The translations under genes and the position numbers were made by a program. The notes below the pieces were generated by a model that was given only the letters and a program-made list of their open reading frames with translations, was not told the origin of the DNA and did not search any database. 64,000 bases of DNA, from assembly GCA_963921195.1 (NCBI GenBank), contig OY992537.1, positions 35,573,410-35,637,409 of the forward strand. The letters are read 5' to 3'. This DNA is from Pegoplata infirma (Eukaryota; Arthropoda; Insecta; Diptera; Anthomyiidae). Below, one piece after another: positions 1-11,239 of the stretch. How positions within the stretch are numbered: the first letter of the stretch is position 1; each line of letters begins with the position of its first letter.

Positions 1-613
1 AAAAGAAATTAACTTAAAAAATATTTTTTCTCTGAAGAATTTTTAAATTTTTTCCGAGGCCAAAGTGCACAAAAAATAAAAGCGTAAAATGTAAATCAAC
101 AGTTAGTCCATAGTACAAAATTTCGATTTTGTTTTCAACAAATTTAGACAAGTAATTTTATTTCATGCCAACAAATAGTTTTTGTATTTGTTGAATTTCT
201 TATTGGAAAAAAATAAGATTTTTTACGTTTGTCAGATCAACAAATTGTGTTTGTGTTTGTTGAATTTCTTTGTTGAAAAAAAATTTAAGATTTTGTACGT
301 TTGTCAATACAAATAATAATTTTAGAGAACTATTACAAACTCGTTTATCAATTTTTTAATTTTTTTTTTTAACAATCAATATTTACAAACGTTAGTTGAT
401 ATCACAAATTTCCCTACAGGAGCACTTTCAGCGAAAATGTTAATTGTATTCACAAATATGGGGGTCAATATAACAATTCGTTTTTTTTTATATGTGGACA
501 AAAAACATTAAAAAATCGATTTTTTGTAAGAATTTTTTTTTATAATTTTTTATTTTTTATTTTTTTTTTCTACATCTTAAAGCAAATCAAAATAACATAA
601 AAATATCAAATTA
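1..613. repeat. A/T-rich repeat tract with local duplications
   Basis: No gene is visible. A motif reading ttaacttaaaaa then tctctgaagaa then tccgaggcca starts at about 8 and recurs at about 968 and 1095. A tandem duplication with a period of about 69 bp covers 169-305; both units contain tgttgaatttctt and end in acgtttgtca. The rest is poly-T/poly-A runs. Confidence 0.6.
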
Positions 614-966
614 CCCGAGTAAAAAAAAACTTTTTAGATCTAATTTGATCTCAAAATTGGCTGTATCAAGTTGGATCAGATATTGATCTAATTGTATTAT
701 TTTAGATACACAAATATAAAAAAGGATACAATTAGATCCGAATTTTGGTCACATCCAATTAAATCCAGTTGATCTTATTTTATATAAATTAATATAGATT
801 TATATAATTACATAAAGTTAGATATATTTATGTATAACCTCAGATAAAAAAATGGAGCCGCAATAAATCTTAGATAAAATTAGATCTGAACATATAAATA
901 GTCATATATAATTTAATATGATTGTATCAAATTATATATCATTATATCAAAACTTTTTTACTAGGG
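614..966. mobile_element. TA-target MITE with CCCKAGTAAAAAA ends
   Basis: The 353-bp element has inverted ends CCCGAGTAAAAAAAAAC (left) and CCCTAGTAAAAAAGTTTT (right, reverse complement). It is flanked by TA at 612-613 and 967-968. The host repeat occurs without the element at 6-18 and at 1091-1103 as aaattaacttaaa, so removing the element plus one TA restores the site exactly. The interior is rich in gatctaat/tagatc motifs and has no ORF. A TA target fits Tc1/mariner-type MITEs; that placement is inference. Confidence 0.85.
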
Positions 967-968
967 TA

Positions 969-1245
969 ACTTAAAAAAATATTTTTTCTCTGAAGAAAAA
1001 ATATCGATTTTTCTTAAGAAAAATTAGCTTTACAATTTTTTTTTCATTTTTTCTTAATCCTTAGGCAACCCAAACTACGTTAAAAATATAAAATTAACTT
1101 AAAAAAAAATATTTTTTCTCTGAAGAATTTTTTAATTTTTTCCGAGGCCAAAAACTTAAAAAAATCGAGTTTTCCTAAGAAAAATTTGCTTTATAACTAT
1201 TTTATATTTTTCCGAGGCCAAAGTGACTAAAAACATTAAAAAATC
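969..1245 (+). repeat. Degenerate tandem copies of the 5'-edge repeat
   Basis: Two to three degenerate copies of the repeat seen at 1-60 follow one another. Each has aacttaaaaa, attttttctctgaagaa, a tccgaggcca tail, and attaaaaaatcgattttt. One copy, at 1091-1103, serves as the empty site for the MITE at 614-966. Confidence 0.6.
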
Positions 1246-1270
1246 GATTTTTCGCATGAAACATTTTTTT

Positions 1271-2227
1271 TATACCCTCCACTTATTGTTAGTGATAGAG
1301 GGTATATCGTCACCTAAAATGCAAAAGGCATTAACTAACAAAAAATTCAACATCAGTTTTTTGATTGGTTCTGGATTATTTTATCAACATACACGTCTTC
1401 ACAAAAAATTATGGCTGCAAATTAAAAATGAGCGATTTTATAGCGATTTAAAAAAAAAAAACTTATTTGGGCAATCGCCAATGGACGTCAATATACAAAC
1501 AACTTTTTTTATATTTTTTGATTTATTTTCATTCATATTTATTAAAAGAACGTCCTCAGAAAAATTTAGTCAAATTCATTAAAAAATAACAAAGTTATTA
1601 ACAAATTTCAAATATCATTCAATACTGTTTTTTACTTCTCCTGTAAAAATAATAAAATGTTTGTTAGGGCCTTTTGCATTTTAGGTTAAGTTTGTCATTC
1701 CGTTTGTAACTCATTGAAATATAGGTCTAGGACCCCATAATCGAATAACATCAGTATTGATCAGTCTGTTCGACTATTCGTCTTTCCGTCTGTGGAAATG
1801 GTGACTACGGCCAAAGTATTAAACAGATATGACTAAGACTTAGCATAGTTACTTGTTGTTGCCCTAAGTATTTTGGTATTGCATTTGAACGAAATCGGTT
1901 CAGCGGTTCAAAAGTTATGAAAGAAAATGTAAGGACACCTCGAAAATTTTGGTACATTAAACATAACCTAAAAATACAAAATGCTTTATTCGGCTGCTGG
2001 TTGACACATGTGAACATAATTGATTGCCGAATGGTATTTTAACAAGTACAAACATGTTTTTTTACAAAAAAAAAATATTTTTCGCCGAATTCTTTATTCA
2101 CCAAAAATTTTTTTTTGCGGATTTTTTTTTTCAAATATTTTTTTGCTTTTTTTTTGAAAATAAACTTTTTTTACATTGTAGAAAGTATCATTACATTTGG
2201 CAAGTTTGAATTTAACTTTTTTACATG
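1271..2227 (+). mobile_element. DINE-1/mini-me-type element, copy A (split)
   Basis: It starts with the stem taccctccac...gatagagggtata, continues after an insertion with aagtttgtcattccgtttg and ggtctaggaccccata, and ends in gaatttaacttttttacatg. It contains the family phrase aaatcggttcagcggttc and aaaagttatgaaag. The GTCY tract is decayed (gtctgttcgactattcgtc). The second half, with ggctgctggttgacacatgtg, matches the reversed copy at 56033-56696, so these two form one subfamily. DINE-1-like elements are Helentron-associated non-autonomous repeats (family knowledge). Confidence 0.8.
1311..1688. mobile_element. TIR element inserted in DINE copy A
   Basis: Near-perfect inverted ends ACCTAAAATGCAAAAGGC (left) and gccttttgcattttaggt (right) interrupt the DINE between its gagggtata stem and aagtttgtcattccg, which are contiguous in all other copies. 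The interior is about 340 bp without similarity to anything else here; a 119-codon open frame overlaps it but also runs into the DINE. The left edge carries a few unexplained bases (tcgtc), so the target duplication is unclear. Confidence 0.65.
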
Positions 2228-2402
2228 TTTAAATATGGAATTTGGCAATTTTTGAAAACGTTTCTAATTTTGAACTTTTTGATTTAATTTTTGGATTCAG
2301 AGCGCGATTTTTCATTGCAAGTAAATGTTAAATATCGTGAATCGAACAATTTTTGAAAATTTGTTAACTGGTGTTACATGCAATAAACTAAACATGTATA
2401 AA

Positions 2403-2676
2403 CCCAGTGAAAAATGTTCAAATGTGAATCATATATATTTCACATATGATTACATATATGAACATATATATTTAATATATGAGCATATACGAAAATTGGC
2501 GGCATGTGGACAGACATATATGAAACATATATGAACACATATGCACACATATGAACCCATGCCATATATGTACACATGCCGCCAATTTTCGCATGTGTAA
2601 CATATATTTACATATATGAACATACATGTCCATATTTGGACCACATATGATTCATATATGAACATTTTTCACCGGG
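2403..2676. mobile_element. Palindromic MITE with CCCRGTGAAAAATGTTCA ends
   Basis: The left end cccagtgaaaaatgttca and right end tgaacatttttcaccggg are inverted repeats. A second inverted pair lies inside: cgaaaattggcggcatgtg at about 2491 and cacatgccgccaattttcg at about 2574. The whole element folds into one long hairpin rich in catatatg. Open frames on both strands here are shadows of the palindrome. I see no convincing target duplication. Confidence 0.75.
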
Positions 2677-3526
2677 AAACCTGAATTTCTGCATTTTTAC
2701 TCAAATGAATGTAACTTTTACAATTTTCAACGGATTTTTATAAAAACACTAGTATTTTTTCGAAATGGATCAGACTTAAACTGTAAAGTGAGAATTAAAT
2801 TTTAATTTTTTAAAATTTTCTTTTTTCCCCAGGTTTCGGTAAAATCGAAGCAAAACTTTCCATATATCGATAAATAGCTTTCAAGGCGATAATCAAATTG
2901 AAAAAATGAAACCTTGAATTAAAACAACCAAAAAGAAATGAAATTCAACGATCTGGAGATTTTTTTTCTTTAAATTTTCAAAGTTAGCAATATCTCGAAA
3001 ACTGTTCTACTTTTAAACCTTTAGACTTCATCAATAATGCATTATCAAACTACTCTCTGTTAAGTTTCAAAATTTTAAACAAATTTTGCTATAAATCTCT
3101 GCTAAATAGGCAATTAGCAGTTAACTGGTTATTGAATAATCACACAAAAATCTTGGAATTTGGCCAATTATATTTTAATGATTATTACAAACCACAAAAT
3201 TGTAAATAAACAAATAGTATTTAAATACATATGAATGTTAATATATCTAATCGTATAATTAAATTTTGTTATTATTTAATAAACATATATTTGCATATAA
3301 GTATATTCTAACAATAAATATATACTCATAATATTGAACATATGTTTTAAGCCACAAACAATTAACATTATTTTATAAAATGAAATGTATATGGAAAATT
3401 ACAATACATTTATGTAAATGTTGGTTCAATTGTATGTATTGGAGTATTATTGATAAAATAATAATTTTTGGAAGTCTATTTATGACCAATTTTGATAATG
3501 ATATTAACATTATGAAATAAGCAGTA
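2677..3526. other. A/T-rich interval, nothing recognised
   Basis: No ORF, TIR pair, tandem repeat or RNA motif was recognised. Many tata/atatt strings occur at 3180-3480. The sequence looks like decayed repeat. Confidence 0.5.
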
Positions 3527-3730
3527 AAGGGTACTTTCCACTATCACACTTTTCCATTATACACATCAAAATTTACCAACTTCCTAAAGATTTTTGAATT
3601 CTTTTTTGATTGAAACCTAGTCGTATCTAATAAGTGAACAATTTCCGGCCAAATTTTTTAAAAAAATATTTCGCTAACATGGTGAAATTACGCTTGTATA
3701 ATGGAAATGTGTGATAGTGAAAAGTACCCT
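3527..3730. mobile_element. Short palindromic MITE, TA target
   Basis: Inverted ends read AAGGGTACTTTCCACTATC (left) and, for the right end in reverse complement, AGGGTACTTTTCACTATCAC. The repeat continues inward through acacatttccattatac for about 36 bp in all. Flanks are TA (about 3525-3526) and TA (3731-3732). The element is about 204 bp with no coding capacity. Confidence 0.75.
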
Positions 3731-3734
3731 TAAA

Positions 3735-3860
3735 CAAGTAAGAAAATTATATGCGTGCAAGACCGACCATATAATATACCCTACATCAGTGATCAAGCGA
3801 AAATAGTTTCAAATCCAAACATGAACCGGTTGGATAAATATTCGGTAAGATCGTAAATTC
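3735..3860 (-). mobile_element. 3' end of a second DINE-like family
   Basis: Read on the minus strand, gtagggtatattatatggtc leads to ataattttcttacttg. The same termination (ggttatcatatggtcgggcc...attttcttacttg) ends the more complete copy at 38871-39515. Only the 3' portion is recognisable. Confidence 0.5.
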
Positions 3861-5820
3861 AAATCAAACTCAAAATATTTATATTGAACCAATTTTTTCA
3901 CGAAAATAATTTTTTTTTCGCGAACAAAATATGTTTTTAGCGAAAAAAATTCACGGTATTATTGCTTGTTATGTTAATTTGACAGACTTGAGTGGTTTTA
4001 AATTTAAAAATTATCGCAGTAGTTTAAACATATCGTTTTTATTGACTTGAGCATCAAAATTTTAAATTCAGCGTACTCGAATTAACCAATAGGGTGCCCA
4101 GTTTGTTAAAAAATAGTGTCAAATTCGAGTACAGTGTTATTTTTAAATAATTTCTAAATCAAAAATTTTAAATAGTACCTTTCATACAAATAATAGTTTT
4201 TATGAATATATTTGTTGTAAAAATCCGCTATTAATAAAGTTGTTATTTTAAAATTTAAAATTATTTACAATCAATACATAGCATTACAATATTATTGGAT
4301 GCTTTGAATTGAAAGCATAGAAAGCATTGCGTACCTTACGCAGTGTTGTAGTTGATATATTTTCCAATATTTTAAAAAATGGTATTTGTCTTTTATTTAA
4401 TAAAATTAATTGATTATTTTGCTTTATTCAACGTTTTTTTAAAGATAATACGCACAATTGCTAGTTTAAAAATTTTTTTTTCTCTCTTTTGTTGTTTGCT
4501 TTGTTGTTGTTCTCCTTTATGTTGCATTGTTTTTATTAAACGTCAAAAGTTACATAAAGTGCTGTCACTAATACTTATTTAAGCGAAATACGACTCTGTT
4601 TCAATTCTATTTTTTTCTATGATTGAAAGCTTGGAATTGAATATGTATATTAAGGTGGCACGATTTTCTTCGATCAAAATATATTATTCCAAACTGTGAC
4701 ATATTTATCGTGTCTAAATGCAAAAATGCGTTTTTATCCTTTTTAAAATTTGTAATAATAACTTTTTTCGTATTTCATCGATTATCTGGAATGTTTGCCC
4801 CAAGAAATTTAAACATAGAGAACAATTAATTTCCCAGCAATCAACGTAATTAAAAACGTCATTTTTCATGCCACCCTAATGTATTACATACAGTGACCCA
4901 CAGTAAAAATGATCCAGTAGATAGTAGATAACAATTTGTTAAAGACAAATTCAAAAACATCAATCCATATCTTTATTAAATAAAAACATTCATTGTATTC
5001 AATACACTGTACTAGTCGCAAAAATTAACCAGCTGGGCACCCTGCTTGTAAAAGCTAATTCGGGTACGCTGAATTCAATGGTACGTTTTTTGAAGTTAGC
5101 GCTCCTATTCGCGATTTAAAATTGTAAAACTAAAGTACTACAAATTTTTAATTTTTATGCTTTTGGGATAGTTTTTAAATATAAATTTTGTCGCAAAAAT
5201 TTTTTTTCGCAAAAAAAAAAAAAAATTCGCGAAAAAAAATTTTCAAATAATTTTGTGTCTGTAAGGTATCGTATTCTACACATTTTTATAAATTAATAGT
5301 TAAGTTAAAAAAAAAATGGAAAAAAATTCTTCGAATATTTTTTTTTTTGTATATTCATAGAGTTTAGATGGTAAAAATTCAGCAATTGTCTAATAATATA
5401 ATTTATTTTTTTTACTTAAAAAAAAATAGTCCCGAATATCGCTAATACGTACGCGAACTTTAAAAAAAACTGATATTACATTGGGATTTAGTGTACACGA
5501 ACTATCTTTACCAGAAGGCTGTCGAAAATTCAAATAAAACTGAAAATATTTTTATTGAACCAATTTTTTCACGAAAATTAAGATTTTTCGCGAACAAAAT
5601 ATGTTTTTCGCAAAAAAAAATTCACGGTATTATTATGGTTTGTTATGTTAGTTTGACAGACTTGAAGGTTTTAAATTTTAAAATTATTGCAAAACTTTGA
5701 AAATATAGATTTTATTGTACTTTTTTTTTTATAAATCACGAATTTTAAATCACGAATACGAGCGCTAACTTAGAAAAACGGCTAGACCCATTGAATTCAG
5801 CGTAAACTCAAAAAATTATG
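3855..5820. repeat. Dispersed repeat cluster with opposing copies
   Basis: Copy 1 (+, about 3855-4130) and copy 3 (+, about 5525-5820) share attgaaccaattttttcacg, cgcgaacaaaatatgttttt, ttcacggtattatt and tttgacagacttga. Copy 2 is reversed (about 5030-5240), giving gcgctaact and gaattcagcgtac in reverse complement. A further scrap with gtactcgaattaac lies at 7155-7205. An open frame at 5491-5700 lies over copy 3 and is not conserved in copy 1. The family is unidentified. Confidence 0.6.
4652..4879. mobile_element. MITE with TTARGGTGGCAYGA ends
   Basis: Left ttaaggtggcacga and right tcatgccaccctaa form an imperfect inverted terminal repeat around 228 bp of A/T-rich DNA. A TA or TAA target is possible but not decisive. 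Confidence 0.5.
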
Positions 5821-6010
5821 TCATGAACTGTTTTGTGTTTTTCTGATTGAAGAAGAAAATTGTGTCTTCTAAAGATTAAATTAAATGTGGATTTACCCTA
5901 GACCATGGTTTCTGTAGCCACTTCTACGTCATCAGTAGGCAATTACATTAAATTGATTATTTGATATTTGCTAGAAAAATTCTTTATATGTTTTTTTATC
6001 AACAGACTAG

Positions 6011-6092
6011 CCTGACATGAGCTTCGAACCTGTGTCGTTAAAATCTCTCATGTTTTGTAAGCCGAAGCCATAACCACTAGGCTATACTCGGT
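6011..6092 (-). pseudogene. tRNA-like relic (box A and box B)
   Basis: On the minus strand a box A-like TAGCCTAGTGGTTA (6071-6084) is followed about 40 bases later by a box B-like GGTTCGAAGCT (6020-6030), the spacing of an internal pol III promoter. A partial D stem (GCC/GGC) is visible. The acceptor and T stems do not pair, so this is a decayed tRNA or tRNA-derived SINE head rather than a working tRNA. Confidence 0.5.
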
Positions 6093-7395
6093 GTATAAAC
6101 ATCAGTGACTAAACGTCGTTTGTTTTTAACTCACAGTAGGTTTCGTGTGTGACGTATACAGAAAAGCTTTTTTCTCTAACTCAAGCAATGCATTTAATCT
6201 AGAGACCAACAACAATTTTCTTAATCTTTCATTTACTTTATTTTTATGCAAACTTTACTATAGCAGAGAATTTTTTGTTCTTCACACTACAGTAACGCAT
6301 AGTTAAAGTGAATTGCTCACACGAGCGACATTTGTCAGTATTTCTATATTTATTATATTTTTTCGGCGTAAGCCAAGTGTATTTAATTTGTTGTTTTGTG
6401 TTTTCTGTTTGTAGTTTATTTAAAAAGTTTTACGTTTTGTGGTTTTTAAAAGAAAAATTATTAATTTAATGTTTAGTTTTTTAAATGACTATTTCTGTTC
6501 TTTGTTTCAAAAATAACAACATAAAAAATAAAGACTTTCATTAGCATTAAAGTTTTTAATTCATTTATTTTTGTTCTGTAAGTAAAAATAAATAATTCTT
6601 CTTTAAATTGTTGGCATTTTTTAAGGAAATAATTAGTTTTAACATACTTGTGTTGGTTATTTTTTTGTAGACAAAAAAATTAAAAAAATTGTTTATAGAA
6701 AAATAAAAACATGTTTGTATCAAGTGACTTTGGCACGATGGGAGAGTGTATGGCCAGAACGTAGTTGATTGCGGAATCGATTACCCAAACATTTTATTAA
6801 AAATTTTTTTAAAATAAAATTCAATAGAAAAATTTTAAAAATAATACGAAATCATTAATTGCTAATGTTTTCGTAGGTAATTTTTTTTGAATTTGTTGGT
6901 AAAAATTAAACAAAAAATCATTAATTTTTAATGTTTTCGTAAGTTATTTTCTTGAATTTGTTGGTAAAAAAAAATTAACGTGACATTATTTTTTAATGTT
7001 CAATGTTATTTATTTTAGAAAATTTTATTAACAGTAAAAAATAAATGTTGATGTTTGTTAAACCAAATGAATAATTACTGGGATGGTTTTCAAATGTTTT
7101 ATCACTTGTTTTAAACATGTTTTTCATTTGTTTTGGCCTACAAAATATTTTGAGTGTACTCGAATTAACTTTACCAGTAGGGTGTCCAGTTTGTTAAAAA
7201 AAATCGACCACAGTGATATTATTAAAAAAAAAAATGCTGTGTAGATAATTCATCAAGCTTTAATTTAAGCTTGATTGCATCCAGATTGAGTAATATATAA
7301 ATGTGCTACCAGGTTTGAATTAAAAAATTGCTTATTTCGAGACATTTTATAGAATATATATTTTGTATTTTTAGACATTTTTTTTTGTTCCATTT
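6093..7395. other. A/T-rich interval with one tandem duplication
   Basis: No gene is seen. At about 6848-6970 a segment with aaatcattaatt, aatgttttcgtag and gaatttgttggtaaaaa is duplicated in tandem (period about 66 bp). Confidence 0.5.
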
Positions 7396-7436
7396 TCAGG
7401 TTCAACCTACTTAACCACTGAGCTACGGAGGCTTGT
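7396..7436 (-). other. tRNA 5'-half-like sequence (box A only)
   Basis: The minus strand reads gcctccgTAGCTCAGTGGTTA, which is textbook tRNA 5' half (seven acceptor bases, U8, D arm). The expected anticodon and T arms do not follow. A loose box B-like attcaaacctgg lies about 100 bases further on. Confidence 0.35.
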
Positions 7437-7629
7437 ACTTTTATCTGGCGTTTAAGTTTGTATGTATGTTGTTCGGCAATTTTATTTACAAATTGAAAAA
7501 AAAACTCCATGTATCCAAGTTTTCCAATATAAGTTTGTTAAATTTTGTGCAGTTTTCGATGTCCTTTCATTACTCTTCCACCTGGAATTGTTTTTGATCA
7601 CACCCACATTATTTGAACTGATTGAAAGC

Positions 7630-8199
7630 TACACAGAAAAAAATATGGAGGAAACAAATTTGAGTAATCACTTGTTTAAACTTAAAAACAAAAATTGAGT
7701 AATTTTTTAATTGACGCAATTAAAAATTTACTTAAAAATTTTAAAAACCATTTAAGTAAATAATTTAAAAAAAATTTAATAGTTTCTTTTTAATTTTTTA
7801 AACTCTCATATTTTTTTGAGTTCTCGTTTAGTTTATAGTTTTTTGTGTATGTATATGAAAGTTTGTAATCGTCTTTATAAAATTTTCCTATGTTTTTGAG
7901 ACTTAAATATGTTTGGTAAAGTTTGAAAAAACAAGTTTTTTTTTTTTTTTTTTTTTTTTGTAAAAAAATTTAAAACTTTTTTAAACTTAAAAAAAAAAAA
8001 AAACAAATAGATAAATTTTGAGTAAATTTTTAATTGTGTCAACAAAACATTTACTCATATTTTTTTTTCAAACATTTAATAAATTGTTATTAAAAATTTA
8101 CTCAACACTATTAAATCGTTTACTGGTGCAAAATTGAGTAAATTTTTACTCAATAGTATTAAAAATTTACTCAAATATTTTTTTATTATTTTCTGTGTA
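7630..8199 (+). mobile_element. TACACAGAAAA-ended MITE, copy 1
   Basis: Left end tacacagaaaaaaatatgg and right end tattttctgtgta are inverted. The body carries repeated gagtaaatttttaat/attaaaaatttactca blocks and a 24-base T run near 7937. A second copy in opposite orientation lies at 56907-57485 and shares the interior, including atggaggaaa...gagtaa and the ttttataaagacgatt region. The terminal TA fits a TA target. There is no coding capacity; the open frame at 7462-7698 runs across its left edge. Confidence 0.85.
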
Positions 8200-8649
8200 A
8201 CACTGTAATTGCGTGAGTCGTTATTTTTTCTACTAAATTTTCAGACTTATTGCATTTATTACACTTGTTTTGAGTGTAAAAGCTTGCTATGTTTATACAC
8301 AATTTTAATTAAATAAATTTTTATTTTAGTTTTATTATTTATCAAGTACTAACTATCACAAAATAAATCAACATGCCATGACCAATCATCATCAACAATT
8401 CAATTACAAGTGGTCATAAATTTTTTAACCATAAAAACGCCAAATTCCTATTATATACAATAAATTTTTCAAAAATCAATTCACTTTAAAATATTCCAAT
8501 AAAGGTAAAAAAGCTATTTGAAAAAAAAAAAACATTATTTCTCAAATGATTGGTCGCGACCCCAAAGTGAAACGTAGAAAGATTTCCAAAGGATCACGAC
8601 GATTTTCGACATGATTAGTACTAACAAAAACTCTTAAAATTTTCATATA

Positions 8650-9375
8650 CACAGAAAGAATTGAAAACGAACTTCAATCACCAAAAACGAGGTTTCAATT
8701 AATTTTTGAATTAAAACTCTTACGATAAAAAAAATTGTTATATCAATTAGAGATAGGCGCGTGAGTGGATTTTGACTCACACTCACTCACGCTCACGCAA
8801 AAAATAATCGAATCACTCACTAATCACTCACGCAATTTTTTTTTTTACTCACGCTCACTCACATTCACGTGAGTAATAAAAAACTTACTCACGCTCACGC
8901 GTGACTCACGCCAGATTCAATCACGCTCACGCGTGAGTCACGCAAAATCTACTCACGCAATAAAATTTTCTTACCAAAAAGAAAAAAAAAATTAAAAAAA
9001 AATTTTTTTACAAAAAAATTAAAAAAAAATTTGGCAAATCAAAAATCTAATCACGCAAACTCACGCAAAAAATAAATGACTCACTCACTCAGATTTTTTT
9101 TCAACTCACACTCACTCACAATCACGTGATTGAAATGAAAATCACTCACACTCACGCGTGATTCACGCGTGATTCACGTGAATCACGCAAATCACGTGAC
9201 CAGCGCCCATCTCTAATATCAATCATCAAATTGTAGGTTATTAATTGATTTTTTTTCTTCATTAAACACTTTTTCGATTTTGATCACAAATTTGATAATT
9301 TTCTTATTAAACTCATTTTCATTGCAATTTTTGTAATCTCAAAGAATATTATATCGTTTACGGGTTTATATCATT
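8650..9375. repeat. Dispersed repeat that hosts a hAT insertion
   Basis: Segments at 8695-8747 and 9216-9320 together match, in reverse complement, the continuous sequence at about 59480-59640: aaaaaaattgttat, caatcatcaaattgta and cattttttcgattttgatca. The hAT at 8748-9215 splits this copy and is absent from the other. Confidence 0.75.
8748..9215 (+). mobile_element. hAT-type CACGTG-repeat element, copy 1
   Basis: The 468-bp element has ends TAGAGATAGGCGC (left) and TAGAGATGGGCGC (right, reverse complement). It is flanked by a perfect 8-bp duplication ATATCAAT (8740-8747 and 9216-9223). The body is almost entirely permuted gtgagt, tcacgtga, cgcgtgagtcacgc and actcacactcac strings around an A/T-rich centre. 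An 8-bp TSD and a TAGAG start are hAT hallmarks (established); the name is otherwise inference. Three sister copies lie at 29822, 30279 and 32052. Confidence 0.93.
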
Positions 9376-9647
9376 TGAAATATCTCAAGAGGGTCTTAAA
9401 GCAAAAGTTAGTGAGAAGCCGTGCATTACATAGTCAAATAAAATACCGGTTAGAAAAAATTCTACACTCACAAAACTTTTGCAGTTACTACACGATGTTA
9501 GTAATTCGTTAGCTTGAGGTAAAAATAAAGTAATACACTAAAAAAAACCTTGTAAAATTACAAGAAAAACTTGTAACTTCTTTTTTTTTGCTACCTCCTT
9601 TTTGACAAAAATTTCTAGTAATTTTACAAGCTTTTTACCAATATTTG

Positions 9648-10300
9648 TATACCCTCCACTCTGGTGATAGAGGGTATATATAAGTTTGTCATTCCGTATG
9701 TAACACATTGAAATATTGGGTTCATGATCCTTGATCGATTTTAAGTCGATCTAGCGATGTCCGTCTGTCTGTCTGTCCGTCCGTATGTCTGTTGAAATCA
9801 TGTTTTTGGCAATAATCCGGAACCAATTTAAACGCTTGGGGTACCAAAAGTTGCGTAATTCTCCTAGGCAGAAACTGATGTATTTTTTTAAATCGGTTAA
9901 GTATTTTAAAAGTTATGAGTGAAAATGTAAAGGTACCTCTAAAATTACGGTGAATTTTACGCAAAAAAATGCTATAACTTGACACCTGTTGAATGAATAT
10001 GAACGAAACTTGAAATTTATTGTAATTTTTTCATTCCTAACACTCACAAAAAGTTTTTGCGGAATCGCACAATGGGGCGAGGCACCAGAAATTTAACCCA
10101 AAATTTTAAAATGATTTATCTTGGCTCATGGTTGACATATTTAAATAAAATTTTAAATGGGTTTATATTGTTCTCAACGTTTTTCTGGTTATTTTAGTAC
10201 CAATTATGGCAAAATCGGTGCAGGGGTTAAGAAGCTATAAGCAATTGAGTTGAGTTTCAATATATACCTCCATGATACGGCGTGGTAGCGTGCCATTTTG
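9648..10300 (+). mobile_element. DINE-1/mini-me-type element, copy B
   Basis: The 5' stem tataccctccactctggtg...agagggtatata, the core gatcgattttaagtcgatct and a short GTCY tract (about 9756-9795) are clear. The body diverges: only aaatcggttaa and aaaagttatgagtgaaaa recall the family, and no 3' hairpin is found, so the right boundary is approximate. Confidence 0.75.
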
Positions 10301-10612
10301 TAGTTGTTTATGTTTTTTTAGCTTGTTGGCTTGTTAGTTGTTATTTGTATCAATAGAAGTAAAAATTCGTAGTATGTGTCATACACGTGGTTGCTTTTAT
10401 ATAATTTTTATAATTTTTATATAATTTTCATACATACTTATAAAATATTTTTTTTTTGTTTTTTAAATATTAACATTGCACTATGGTTCCGTCATCACTT
10501 TTCTTGGCCAAAATTACAAAAATGGAAAAAATTTTGGTTTGAAATAGGTTTTGTGTTAAAAATTGTTATAATTTTTTGTTTTCCGTGTATAAGATTATAA
10601 GAAATTTTTTGT

Positions 10613-10809
10613 CATAGAGTATACATAGTGGCGAAGGTGAAGAAAAAATAATATCACTATCTTTTACTAATTTCTCACACGTACGTTGTCGATGTGAATT
10701 CAAAACAGAAAACATGTTTACAAGTCGTACTTTATCAACAAATACATGTGTACAAGTTGTACTTTGACAACTCAATTTTTGACGCCTTCGCCTCTATGTA
10801 TACTCTATG
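10613..10809. mobile_element. MITE with 25-bp TIR and 8-bp duplication
   Basis: Ends catagagtatacatag + tggcgaagg (left) and its inverted partner ccttcgcct + ctatgtatactctatg (right) form a 25-bp TIR with one mismatch. A perfect TTTTTTGT duplication flanks it (10605-10612, 10810-10817). The 197-bp interior is non-coding. The 8-bp TSD points to hAT or P; the CATAG start is not diagnostic. Confidence 0.85.
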
Positions 10810-11239
10810 TTTTTTGTATTTAAACTCAAAAAAATAATTGAAAAAATTTAAAAAAATATTTTTTTTTTTATTTTAAGCTAAATTTATTTTTGAACGGTAA
10901 ATGAGTGTATACAAAAACAAAATATGTTTTCTGTTGTTTGTAAATGTAAACGATTTTCTATAAAATCAATTTTGACACAATAAAATTTACAAGGAGGTTT
11001 CGTAACTTTACTAGATTTTTTGCTACCTCCTATTTTACGAGAATTCCTAGTAATTTTACAAGTTTTTTACCAAAAATTTTGTAATTTTACAAGCATTTTA
11101 CCAATAAAATTGTAAATTTACAGTTTTTTTGGCGCAATAAAAATTACAAGGAATTCTCGTGAATTTAGCAGATTTTTATTTGATTTTTATAGAAATTATT
11201 TATAAAACAGGCTTTTAAGGTTAGTTTTTTTCTTCTAAA

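Larger units (their letters stand above)
9530..11180. repeat. TTGTAAAATTACAAG-type MITE, probably split
   Basis: The left part (9530-9645) reads tacactaaaaaaaaccttg then taaaattacaag, agtaattttacaagc. The right part (10975-11180) repeats ctagtaattttacaag, ttttaccaa and ggcgcaataaaaattacaag. DINE copy B and the 10613 MITE lie between. The same motif family recurs at 58440-58692 (ctagtaaatttacgagaatt, cttgtaattttaca). Confidence 0.5.

Noticed and set aside
1223..1582. 119-codon open frame
   Set aside because: Runs from the edge repeat through a DINE stem into a TIR insertion; composition is A/T-driven and no motif is seen.
6011..6092. Functional tRNA gene
   Set aside because: Internal promoter boxes are present but acceptor and T stems do not pair.
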